NCBI RefSeq assembly: GCF_905220565.1
Contig: NC_059401.1
Location: 1,947,001 to 2,011,000, forward strand
Origin: Melitaea cinxia
Taxonomy: Eukaryota > Arthropoda > Insecta > Lepidoptera > Nymphalidae
DNA length: 64,000 nt
Reading direction: 5' to 3'
Part shown: positions 21,525 to 31,830 of the stretch, piece after piece
Layout: each line of letters opens with the position of its first letter
Numbering within the stretch: position 1 is the stretch's first letter
The notes under the pieces: model-generated
The model's database searches: none
The model's input: only the letters and a program-made list of their open reading frames with translations
Told to the model about the DNA's origin: nothing
Position numbers and translations under genes: made by a program

Positions 21525-24147
21525 AAACTTTTTGCATACAGATAAAAAAACAAATATTTTTAGTTTTTTAGTTAGTTTTTTTATTCTTAGTTTAGATTTA
21601 AATATATTTGAGTGTACTTTAGACGACTGAAGTAAAACACATACATTTATTACATTAAAAAGGAAAGACGATTTACCGCTCGACTGCAATAACCCTTTCA
21701 AATGCTATACAAATTAAATAATAGGTGCTATTTTAGGATATTTAAGTTTGAAGTGTTTGATCACTTGTAATTAGTCCCTAATACATACACATATAGTACA
21801 CATACATACCTATACCTACATCAAAACAAACTAAATGGAAACAATCCAAACAAGTGGAACAAATGCTCACACATACATGAATACACACACACAAAGAGTC
21901 CGAAATGTATTGTCTTAACCATCAATAGACGTATTTTTATCAAAACGAAATATAATAACAAAACGCATTGCCCCGTTCGAGAGTTATCAAAGATATATTA
22001 ATAATAATGTAAATAAACTATTTAAGTTTGAAAAGACGCGAACGTTAAAAAAATAAGAAGTCGACGCCTGCGACAGACGTACCCACTGACGGGGGAATGT
22101 TGCTCCAAGCGGAAAATCAAACGTCCATTTAAATTGTTCAAGGTATTGAAAACAGGAGACAAGGGTAATATAAAACGACTTCGATGCGGTTCTTTTAAAA
22201 TATAGTTTCCAGTTTCTTTAGAAGAAGAAAAGTCTAGAAGTACACTTAATATTTATAGTAAATGTTTATATTATGGACATTTCAGTCAGTCTATATTTTA
22301 CTTAGCTTTCTATTTAGGTTCCTTGAAGTGTATTTGATGGTAAGGTTAATAAAATAATAAGAATAATTGTAGTGATAACAGATTTCTTTTTTCTACAAAA
22401 TTAAACAATTAATAAATTTTAATTTTAGTGTTAATTCAAATAAGAGAAATCCGTCAAAGAATTAATGAAAACAGGGTGTATTCAGTAGTACAGATAAACA
22501 GGTAAACGGTAAAAAATTTACTCTTATATTTATTAACATTATAAATTCAGAAAAACATTTACTTATTTATTTATTTATTACAATAATTAAAACGGTTGAC
22601 ACCAGTTAGGTACATTAATTACTAAGAGAAATATAAAACATAAACATAAACACAGCAATCAGATAATTTATACATAAAAATGAAAAAGAAAAATACAACA
22701 GTCAATACAACAATTATACACCTCGCTCACAAAACTTCATGCATACAGATAGTATTTTCGACCATTCATCCATACATAGCAAACGATTTATTCAACGACC
22801 ACTGTCCGTTTATATTTTTACACGACAAGTAATCACCAACACCATATACTAAAACCTTTTCCGAAAGATGCTGCATCTTATAGTAAGAGTATTATTCCGA
22901 TCGGTTCTGTGTTTCGCGGTATAACTGAAAAAAAAACCGGCTCACCGTTTATTAGTATAGATTTAATTTTAAAGTTTTGTTAATAATGAAGTAAGTATTT
23001 AAAAAATTTTGTCGTATTTTGCTTTTTTACTAAAAAAGTTTTACTTGCTTTATTTCAAACACAAAAAATATAATCATACTAAAATTGTACGTGCTTTGCA
23101 CGTGTTATTTAATGAATTTTAAACGAAATTCCTGTCCTTGTTCTTTTTAACCAACATAAGAAGCAAGAGTTTCTCAACGACAGTTTGCTCTTTTGGAACT
23201 GTCTATGTTCCTAGATTTAAACAAAATTTAAAACGTACGTCTTAAAACGTAAAAATTTGAGTTTATTAAGCTGCCAACTAAAAAAAAGCAACTAAACTTC
23301 TTAATGTGTGTAGTGATAAGGAAGTGAATAAGCCATACTACACTTATGATAATCCATTGGCCATTTTAGCGCTAGTTTGTTAGTAATGTGTATAACTCAT
23401 TCATAATTTTTGCTAGTATCAAGGATACAATTGAAGAAAAATTTGTTGTTAGAATCGTAATCCTTTAAATAATAAAAGATATTTGTCTAGATACTTGAAA
23501 TTTGACATTCAGAGTAAGTTTAACATGAAAGTGTGGTAGATTCAGCTCTGACTTTTCTCCTAAAACCACATTTTTTTATTGCAATCTATATGTTATCAAA
23601 CTTTTAAAATAAAATTTGCTAACGGTATTTATTACTTTTGAGTCAACTGACTATTTTTATGTAATCCAAGGAGAGAGCAGCTTCTACTGTATGTTACTTT
23701 CTGCTCTAGGTATACGTGTCTGTATTTAGTAATTTTACTTTGTCTGACAACAGCAAAGTTTCGTAAGCCCTTTGAAATGTAATGAAGTATGTTCAAATAT
23801 AGTTTAAAATACAGTTAAGTGTGAGTCAGTCGAAATCTTCTTAAAATCCTTTTAAGGACTCCTTGCCGACGTAATATTCTATTTTAGTGAGAAGCTTTTC
23901 ATCGATAAGCGGATCGTTTTCCGAAAATAATGCTTAATAGAAATTTATATTTGCTACATTTCATTTTACGTAAATTTGATTTATTTGACTTAAATATAAT
24001 TTTTTTTAAAAACATTTATTGTACTGAACTTAATTTACTCGACTTATTTAATTATTAAGAAATATTTATTTTTGATATGTAAAATTATTATTTAAAAAGT
24101 AACTTCAATTAATTCATAATTTTTTAATTTTTTTATTATTCACTGTA
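21525..24147. other. Long unrecognised AT-rich stretch
   Basis: A less AT-rich segment at about 22045-22190 keeps a plus-strand frame open for about 50 codons (RSRRLRQTYPLTG...), without splice sites I trust. The stretch 22560-22930 looks like a 3' UTR or LINE end (TTTA run, then CA-rich text) but is not matched elsewhere. No gene is supported. Confidence 0.35.
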
Positions 24148-24417
24148 GGTGTCGTAAGAGGCGACTAAGGGATAGCAGTTCGACTACCACCATGGAACTT
24201 GGAACATGAACCGATGGCAGGATAACCATCCACCTGCTGAAATACACAGGCAGAAGACAGGGCAGCAGCCTCTTCGGTGCGACAAAGCCAGCCTTGCGGT
24301 CACCAACCGCCTGCCCAGCGGGGTGACTATGGGCAACACACATGACTTCACGTCATTTTTTGGCGCGAACTTGTGGAGATCTATGTCCAACAGTGGACTG
24401 CGATAGGCTGAAGTGAG
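24148..24417 (+). mobile_element. SINE family D
   Basis: Starts at GGTGTCGTAAGAGGCGACTA and ends AGTGGACTGCGATAGGCTGA followed by AGTGAGTGGTGAG, a degenerate TGA-type tail. Overlapping frames in three phases are shadows. Confidence 0.7.
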
Positions 24418-24540
24418 TGGTGAGTGATTATTCATTTAAAAATAGTTACAAATTTTGTGTGACTACAAAATCGCCAAACAAAATAAAACATCACTGAGGT
24501 AGTATTTGCATTATCGACAACACTAAACATTCTCAATTGT

Positions 24541-24575
24541 AATAATAATAAAAATTATTATTATTATTATTATTT
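24541..24575. repeat. AAT/ATT microsatellite, foldback
   Basis: An AATAATAATA run is followed directly by ATTATTATTATT, so the two halves are complementary. Confidence 0.7.
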
Positions 24576-24657
24576 TCAATTGTGTCTTTTCTATACTACA
24601 TGACAAGAAATGACACACAAACAATATTATGTGTCGAATTAATACATTTTTTTACAC

Positions 24658-24722
24658 AACAAGCTCGGTAAACAAGCGTACGGCTCACCTGATTATAAGC
24701 GATTACCGTAGCTTATAGAATA
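24658..24722 (+). repeat. Family C, left-end fragment
   Basis: AGCTCGGTAAACAAGCGTAC and GATTATAAGCGATTACCGTA match the family C head. The remainder is missing. Confidence 0.55.
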
Positions 24723-25181
24723 GCTTGGATACTGGACGCACAATTTATTATTGTTACAACTTCCTATAGCAGAGGGAATGAAAATCGAATCATCGTCGAT
24801 ACAGTTTCTATAGAATACAAAAATTAACCTTTGGCTTGTATCGTAAACATTATTTTGATATTTTAATAAACATCATCTTTGACCTCTATTGTAAACATTA
24901 GACTCAGCTAAAATTTAATATCGAATTTTGAATCGAGGCACTTGAATCGTACTATCAATAAACAATTTTTTTATATATTAATTTTTTAGCAGTATCAATA
25001 AAACTGTGACCATAATATTGGTTTAAAATCTATACATATTATTGAAGTCTTACTAGTGAAGTCCGATACTGAATGTCATTTATTTGAAAATAATAATTCA
25101 CTTTCAAATTTTTTCATTGCATAATTGGGACAAATATAGGCTCTTACTAGAGATTAAATGTTATTTATTTAGCACTAGCTG
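24723..25181. other. Unrecognised AT-rich sequence
   Basis: No frame or repeat supported. Confidence 0.45.
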
Positions 25182-25448
25182 GGCCCGCGACTTCATCCAC
25201 GTGGAATTTAGCAATATAGTTATTGTTCAGTTCGCAGAGTTATAAAAAAAATATCTAAAATAACAGTAACCTAAGTTACTCCTTATTACATCAGCTGTCA
25301 TCAGCAGTCAGTGAAATTCCCGTCAAAATCGATCTAGTCGTTTCAGAGATTAGCCGGAACAAACAGACAGACAGACAAAAATTGTAAAAAATGTTCTTTT
25401 GGTATATGTACTGTGTACCAGAAACTCCAATTTTATTTATTTGTATAG
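25182..25448 (+). repeat. Interspersed repeat, family E
   Basis: Starts CACTAGCTGGGCCCGCGACT and ends CTCCAATTTTATTTATTTGT. Internally shortened near the end (ACTGTGTACC followed directly by AGAAACTCC). Confidence 0.7.
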
Positions 25449-26369
25449 ATCATTGTACATCATATGGCTATTATTTGAGACGGTAACTTTTTTACCATTA
25501 TGGCGTTTATATGAGTAGCTCTGTTCATCAAATTTCGCTCTAAAATAATCTAGGAAGTTCTACCAAATTGCCAAGTCTTCTAAGTAAATGTCACAAGTAC
25601 TTTTACGTCTTACGGAGCGAAGTCTAATTCGTGACTAGAACGGCCTGACACTAACCGGATTAATTGGGGTACTTTTGTTATTTCGATGGCAATTAAGTAA
25701 GTAATACATTGTGATATGAGAAAAAATATAACATTTTATATTTTGATGATAATTAGCGCAATTATTCGGAAATAAAATGGTGTATTTATCATTATCATTT
25801 CGATTCGGTTGCAAGTGTCAAAGTTGTCAAATGAAATGTGTCATGTAGTCAAAATGAAAATCTGAAATGACTTTATTCAAGTGAGCTTCAAAAACCCGAA
25901 TTGATATTAAAATTTTTAAATAACCCAATTTTAAAAATACACACATTGATTTGATAGATAAAAGGAGTATAAAATAAAAATGCTTGCACGCTGGATTTAG
26001 ACAAATTTTGGGTTGGTTTTCATTTATTTAGGTAATCGTTTAGAGAGTAAAATTGTCAATTTTTTGATTGTTGATAAATTTTGTTATTAATTGTTATTAT
26101 TTGCTTACAAAGTTTTTAGTTATTATTAGTTGTTATTTTTTGTTATATTTAAAATATAAAATAGTTATAGATTTATATTTTGTAATGGATAATAAGTATT
26201 GTATTTGTTTCGTATCTATAGTCTGAAACTGTAAGAATATTCTTAACAATTAAGGTCTATTCTATTTATATTTGTAAGACTTTCAGTTTGCTAAGTGGCT
26301 TGAATACTATTAGGCTATTGAAGCTTACGAGGTGTGTAATCAATTACATTTAATTAAATTACTCGGTAA
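25449..26369. other. Unrecognised AT-rich sequence
   Basis: A LINE-tail-like piece at about 25866-25905 (ACTTTATTCAAGTGAGCTTC) resembles pieces at 42737 and 50870. Nothing else. Confidence 0.4.
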
Positions 26370-26382
26370 TAATAGATTATTA

Positions 26383-26730
26383 TTAACTAACGCCGCGTTG
26401 GCGCAACGGTCACAGCTATGGATTGTGCCTATTGCGCTGGCGGTTGCGGGTTCGATCCCCGCACATGACAAACATTTGTATTGGCCATACAGGTGTTTGC
26501 CGTGGTCTAGGTGTTTTGTGCATTCTTTGTGGGTCTCCCCATCGTGCCTCGGACAGCACGTTAAGCCGTCGGTCCCGGATGTTATCATCTATGCCTGAAA
26601 GCGATCGTTACTTATAGTAGGGAATATATCCGCCAACCCGCATTGGTGCAGCGTGGTGGATTAAGCTCTCCTTCCCCTACATGTGGATAGAGGCCTATGC
26701 CCAGTAGTGGGATATTACAGGCTGAAGCGT
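26383..26730 (+). mobile_element. SINE family A, full length with TSD
   Basis: Same tRNA-like head (TTGGCGCAACGG; GGTTCGATCCC) and body as at 13378, ending TTACAGGCTGAAGCGT. The 13-bp direct repeat TAATAGATTATTA lies at 26370-26382 and 26731-26743. Three frames of 64-88 codons on it are shadows. Confidence 0.85.
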
Positions 26731-26765
26731 TAATAGATTATTAATTGCTTAATTCTATTCACACG

Positions 26766-26890
26766 CTCCAGCCTATCGCAGTCCACCGCTGGACATTGGC
26801 CTCCATAAATTAGCACCAAAAATGGGGTGAATTCATATGTTTTTCCCATAATCACCACACTGGGTAGGCGGGTTGGTGACCGTAATAGGT
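26766..26890 (-). mobile_element. SINE family D / RTE tail fragment
   Basis: Reverse copy of the final 125 bp of family D (CAGCCTATCGCAGTCCACCG to GGTTGGTGACCGTAATAGG). It sits just downstream of the SINE A copy. Confidence 0.6.
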
Positions 26891-27230
26891 AATTCTATTC
26901 AGTAAATATAACTCCAATTATTAAAAACTAAAATTATGTCAAACCGCTCAAAAATTTATTTTAGACTTCCACATCTTTTTATCTATTACTAGTAGATCAG
27001 TCGTGAATTTTATGTTGAGTCATGAAAATATTTTGGTGAGTTCATACATATGTTTGTTGTAGGCTGTGTGTTTGTGCCTCTATTGTTGTGCTTTTAGAAG
27101 TCCAGACGTTAGTGATTATGTGGATTTTATATAACAATTTTAGCTTGACAATGTCAAACGTATTTAACTAAACGATGGCTGATTATGGTGAAAATGAAAA
27201 ATACTTATTTAATTGAATTTATACTATTTT
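26891..27230. other. Unrecognised AT-rich sequence
   Basis: No feature supported. Confidence 0.45.
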
Positions 27231-27726
27231 AATAATAATAATAATAATAATAATAAATTCTTTATTTGACCAAATAATATACAATTTTATAATACGCCAA
27301 ACTGCGTAACAGTTTATCGTCCGAATTAGTACTTGTCAATATATAATTATTGTACGATATTCATTTTTTTTACTATATATTTATCATAAAATAATCTATA
27401 TCTATCATAAATTAATCTAACGTCTTTAACATAATTAAACATTTTTAAAAATAAAACTTAACTAAACTTAAAACTTAAAAAAAAAATCAATGATTTTTGC
27501 GAACTCGGCTAGTTTGTTTCCAGCAATCCCGCAGTTCATTTAAATTCGGGTCGAGGATGGCCATCTTAGGGATTTTGATAGGTACGAATGCCACACAAAT
27601 GTTCTGTCTCCAGGAACTAAAATCTTTTAAGATTTTACCCCTGTACAGATAAGTATTTCTCCAACGTATGTGTTTTGTAGGATAATTGTGGTGAACATTT
27701 TTTATTAATAAAAGTATGTCTTTAAT
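27231..27726 (-). CDS. Coding end with 3' UTR and poly-A signal, unidentified
   Basis: Minus-strand frame from 27726 to a stop at 27487-27489, 79 codons without interruption. It reads protein-like (for example HIRWRNTYLYRGKIL, SSWRQNICVAF, LDPNLNELRDCWKQ). Immediately upstream, TTTTTTTTTTATTATTAAG ends in AG and could be a splice acceptor. Downstream lie about 220 bp of AT-rich 3' UTR, an AATAAA signal (27261-27266), then (ATT)n (27231-27256). The microsatellite right after AATAAA is typical of a non-LTR retrotransposon tail, so this may be the C-terminal end of a 5'-truncated LINE; a host terminal exon remains possible. I do not recognise the protein. It has no Met start of its own, which is why a start-based ORF search would miss it. 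Confidence 0.45.
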
Positions 27727-28043
27727 CTTAATAATAAAAAAAAAAACTAACGTAGATGAGAATACGAAATTATCATTCGATAAAAAACATCAAACATGTA
27801 TAAATACACGTACAGCAACCAACTGATACCTATCAAACAAAACAGTTACTGGATAGACATAGTGACCTCATAAGGCCGGCACTCTGATAATTTCGTTTGT
27901 GTCAAACATAGGAAATCATTGATAGCACTACTAACTAGTTATAAAATTGTATGCTTAATGAAAGTACTTGTGTAGTTATTAATAAATGAAAAATTATAAT
28001 GTCATTGTTATTTATGTGTTAAATCGATACGCCTGAATAATTT
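27727..28043. other. Unrecognised AT-rich sequence (possible intron)
   Basis: Lies between the two minus-strand coding candidates at 27487-27726 and 28044-28142. No good donor site was found. Confidence 0.3.
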
Positions 28044-28142
28044 TTAATTTATCTGTAAAATCGAACGTGTTGAATTTCGATGCACTTTTTCTTTCATCAA
28101 ACACACGTCTCCGTTACATATTTCACAAGTAAACTTGCTCAT
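28044..28142 (-). CDS. Short frame MSKFTCEIC..., possible first exon
   Basis: A 32-codon minus-strand frame starts ATGAGCAAGTTTACTTGTG and encodes C-x2-C (TCEIC) followed by another Cys, reminiscent of the first half of a zinc finger. It lies about 320 bp upstream, on the same strand, of the coding end at 27487-27726, so the two could be exons of one small gene. No convincing donor joins them, and a 32-codon frame is well within chance. Confidence 0.15.
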   Translation of the reverse strand: MSKFTCEICNGDVCLMKEKVHRNSTRSILQIN

Positions 28143-28789
28143 CACTAACATATTAATATTTTCACTAATAACAAGAACGCACAAACGAAAAATTCAAAGT
28201 GAATTGTCATAATATGACTCTGTGGAATGTTGCGATTACGCGACCGTGTCAAAAATCGTAATTATTAGTACAGACTGTATCGAATTCAAGACAACTTAAT
28301 TTCACAGGTTTTTCTTAGGCTGTGCCTAATTTCGTTGTTAAGCCGACCAATTTAAAAAATACAATACTTTGTTCGTATTCTATATGACGCGCGCGACATT
28401 ATAAAATTGTAGGATTGCATAACTACTACTACAATACTGTCATTGCTAACATTTCTTATGCGATTATAGGCAAAAGTTTCATAAAAGGCCCGTTGTCGAT
28501 GCGCACGAAACACTGATATCGCAAATATGACGGCGGGTTTTTTAAAGCGGATTTAAATTGAATTATGATTAATGTCTTTTTCAAAAATATGTATTCACTA
28601 TTCAAAAATAATTGTAATGTTCATGTTTTATATATCATTTTTTGTAACATGCCAGGGTAGGCAGTGCCTTTCTGCCTATGAAATGCACGCTATGGTATTA
28701 TAATATATTAAGAAATATTGTAATGAATAACTAAAAATCTACCATTATTATTATTTATTTAAGCAGATTTTCAAATAATCTATATCTAT
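28143..28789. other. Unrecognised sequence, slightly less AT-rich
   Basis: Contains ACGCGCGCGAC near 28387 and GACGGCGGG near 28530. If the frames at 27.5-28.1 kb are a gene, its promoter would lie here; no core promoter motif is recognised. Confidence 0.3.
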
Positions 28790-29116
28790 ACATCTATACA
28801 AATAAATAAAATTGGAGTGTCTGTTTGTAATATTAAAATAATCGCTTTTTACTAAATGCATATAAATGTATACACGGTACATGTACCAAAATAGCATTTT
28901 TTACAATTTTTATCTGTCTGTCTGTCTGCTGTCTGTTTGTTCTTGCTAATCTCTGAAACGGCTCCTGGACCGATTTCAACGGGACTTTCACTGCCAGATA
29001 GCTGATGTAATAAGGAATAACCTAGACTACTTTTATTTTAGACATTTATTTATTTTGTAACTCAACAATATATATTTTTTTAAATTCCACGTAGACGAAG
29101 TCGCGGGCACAGCTAG
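28790..29116 (-). repeat. Interspersed repeat, family E
   Basis: Starts (plus strand) ACAAATAAATAAAATTGGAG and ends CGAAGTCGCGGGCACAGCTA. The 62-aa frame next to it is a shadow. Confidence 0.75.
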
Positions 29117-29509
29117 TTTATAAATAATACAAATACTTATTATTCTACGAGACATACAGCGATTGTCATTTTGAAACTTTCGTCGCAGACGCCATGGTCC
29201 CTTACAAAAAAATATGTTCAAAATTAAGGTAAAGATGGGTAAAACTTTAATAACCTATACTTATAAATACAAGTTAAATTTGTGTCAGTTCTGAATTTCT
29301 GTTTCATTGTGTCCGCCGATGACAGGAAGGCGGGTTTATTTTTCGTAGAGAGAATCGTAATTACGTTTGAACAGAGAAATACTGTCAGCATTCTTACAAC
29401 CATTTCAAGCGGAAATGATCTGTACAGTAATTAAGCTTAAGCTTTTTACTTTAAAGATTTCTTTAACAGTCTTATTATTATGTAAACAATAAATTGACGA
29501 AAAGAAATA

Positions 29510-29738
29510 CGGTTGTTATCTATTAGAATTAGAATTAATAAGCGCTTCACACTCCCATCCCCCAGTTGAATTTTCTCCTGTATTGGGGGTCCGGAAACAC
29601 ACACAATACACAAATACAACGCCCAGACCACGACTAACATTTATATGGTCGATAAAAATGTTTGTCGTGGGCGGGAATCGAACCCGCGACCGCGAGCGCA
29701 ACAGCCAGTGCTATTACCGCTGCGCTAACGCGTCGTCA
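29510..29738 (-). mobile_element. SINE with tRNA-like head (family A relative)
   Basis: On the minus strand: GCGTTAGCGCAGCGGTAATA (A box), then GGGTTCGATTCCCGCC (B box), then the GACAAACATT linker of family A. The body then differs from family A (GTGTGTTTCCGGACCCCCAA), so this is a variant with a different middle. Confidence 0.7.
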
Positions 29739-29965
29739 AATTCGTCGTATTAGTTATATTAGATAGATATAAGGGCATTTTATACATATTTCCTTAGAAC
29801 ATAAGCGTTCTAGGTCTGATATGGCTATTGTGTTCTAGTTTAAATAATTATTAGGCTTTGTTATTACTATAATTAGTTTTAATAACTCATTAACACTTAA
29901 TGGGTATGCCATTACTGTATTGGATTACTAACTAATATCAAAGCTGCAATAATATGTTTGAACTT

Positions 29966-30195
29966 TTTTTTTTTTTAATATAAAAACAAAAATAGTTTAT
30001 TAAACATTATACATATTTACAATTCAAAACTTAAGAACTAAATATTTACAGATAGTTTTGGTATAAATCGTGTCCGCGTGGAAACGTGCCAAGAATGCTG
30101 GCAGCATTTCCCCGTTGAATCGCTATGCCGATTCTCTGGGCAAAAAATGCACCAGCCCTCTAGTCACCAGTGGAGGCAATAAGGCGAACTATAAG
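29966..30195 (-). pseudogene. LINE ORF2 C-terminal remnant with poly-A
   Basis: The minus strand reads ...FFAQRIGIAIQRGNAASIL..., a characteristic end of lepidopteran LINE ORF2 proteins (from memory), and stops at 30046-30048. One in-frame TAG interrupts it upstream near 30160. AATAAA follows in the 3' UTR, then a poly-A tail (the T-run at about 29967-29979 on the plus strand). It is a dead 5'-truncated copy. LINE clade not assigned. Confidence 0.65.
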
Positions 30196-30489
30196 AAATA
30201 AACTAACTGAACTATAAGTTGCCTGTGGCTTCTCTCGCGTAGAAATTGATAAAAATTACATAGAGGGACTAAATGAGTGTATATACATCAACTATTATAT
30301 TACAACGATTTAGGGGCTAGTTGTATAACAAATTTGTGGTTCGCCTTTCGTGCGCTAGAGCTGCCAGACTGTTCGCAGAGCTCGCTCTCGATCACGCTTC
30401 ATGGAACATTCGTGCAAAAAAACGATTCCCTTAGGTCTTCGCAATCCAATAATAATCTACTATTTTACCATGCGAAATTTTTAAAAAAG
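30196..30489. other. Unrecognised sequence with a GC-richer patch
   Basis: Near 30340-30425 the text is richer in GC (GTGCGCTAGAGCTGCCAGAC). The 99-codon plus frame that begins here runs into a SINE and is not credible as a whole. Confidence 0.35.
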
Positions 30490-30498
30490 CTGGAATAC

Positions 30499-30835
30499 TT
30501 CCAGTCCATCCATTCCAGCCTATTGCAGTCCACTGCTGGACATAGGCCTCCACAAATTCGCGCCAAAAATGCGTGAACTCATGTGTGTTGCCCATAGTCA
30601 CCACGCTGGGCAGGCGGGTTGGTGACTGTAGGGCTAGCTTTGTCACACCGAAGACGCTGCTGCCCGCCTTCGGCCTATGTGTTTCAAAGCCAGCGGTTAG
30701 ATGGTTATCCCGCCATCGGTCGGCTTCTTAAGTTCCAAGGTGGTAGTGGAACCTTGTTATCCCTTAGTCGCCTCTTACGACACCCACGGGAAGAGAGAGG
30801 GTGGCTATATTCTTTGGTGCCGTAGCCACACAGCA
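30499..30835 (-). mobile_element. SINE family D, full length with TSD
   Basis: On the minus strand the element runs from TGCTGTGTGGCTACGGCAC to GTGGACTGCAATAGGCTGG and a GGATGGAC-like tail. The 9-bp direct repeat CTGGAATAC flanks it (30490-30498, 30836-30844). Its 5' end matches that of the copy at 59613, arguing for a fixed 5' end as in a SINE rather than random LINE truncation. Its end encodes EAYVQQWTAIG in frame, as in RTE LINEs. Confidence 0.8.
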
Positions 30836-30844
30836 CTGGAATAC

Positions 30845-31194
30845 CTACATATTTATAAATAAATATTAAATAAATATAACTTATTAATTATGTCAGTCCG
30901 ACAGACAAGTTGCAAAAAAACCGAAATTATTACAACTAATTTATTTATTACAATTACAATTTATAAAAATTAATATTACATGACAATCGTGTTCGATGTG
31001 AGAACAGAAAGTGAGGTAAAAATGCCGTGAACTTGATTCCGTTGTTTGTCGCAACTGCAGGTCACGTTGAGCCGATTCAGCGTTCCCATACTCGTCGCCA
31101 GGCTGATGCAATATTTATGAATAATGTAATCATTTCCCTTATCTTGCGTAATCCATGGAGTCGGGATACTTAACATATTTATAAATAAATATTT
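30845..31194. other. AT-rich sequence with a family B tail fragment
   Basis: TACATATTTATAAATAAATA (about 30846) matches the tail of the family B SINE that follows at 31195. The 83-codon minus frame at 30976-31227 is not convincing. Confidence 0.35.
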
Positions 31195-31440
31195 AATAAA
31201 TATAAATATCTTGTCACAAACACACACAGCCGTATGTTCCTACGTTAAGCAACTTAATGCTTGTGTTATGGGTAACAGCTGACTGTTATAGTTAAATATT
31301 TTTTTTTGGATAAATAAACATAGAAACAATATATATAAATATATAAATACACATATTACACCCAGACTCAGGCGGGAATCGAACCCGCAACGCGCGGAAC
31401 AGAAAGCAGGGCCACTACAAACTGCGCCAACGGGCTAGTT
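31195..31440 (-). mobile_element. SINE family B (second tRNA-like head)
   Basis: On the minus strand: CCGTTGGCGCAGTTTGTAGT (A box), GCGGGTTCGATTCCCGCC (B box), AGTCTGGGTGTAATA, then TATTTATATATTT and TTACCCATAACACAAG. A plus-strand copy lies at 35415-35660. The head differs from family A, so it is a separate SINE family. Confidence 0.75.
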
Positions 31441-31830
31441 AACCTATGTTATATATTATTTATTAGTCAAATTTATGTTATATGCAATTAAAAGTTTAAA
31501 AATAATATTTTATGATTCTAAAATTTCTAATTCCGATATGAAGGAACAACGTTTAAGATATATTGATAAGTAAAAAATACATCAAGACTAAAAAGGTTAC
31601 ATAAGAATAATTATTATTTATTTGTTTATTTTTAACCAATACTTAACCGGGTATAAGAAAAAAGGGTAAAATTATATTTATAAGTTCAAAAGCAGTGCAT
31701 AAATAAATATTTACGCAAAAATAAGACGAATTTTTATATCAAATGTTAATGATTTTGATGTGAGTGATTTTGAAAATGCTGATCAAAAGCCTAAGGAAAA
31801 GTTTCAAACTCAATCATTCGAATTTCAGAA
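31441..31830. other. Unrecognised AT-rich sequence
   Basis: No feature supported. Confidence 0.45.

Noticed and set aside
26399..26460. tRNA gene
   Set aside because: A and B boxes are present, but cloverleaf spacing, anticodon arm and acceptor stem are not, and a SINE body follows. It is a tRNA-derived SINE head.
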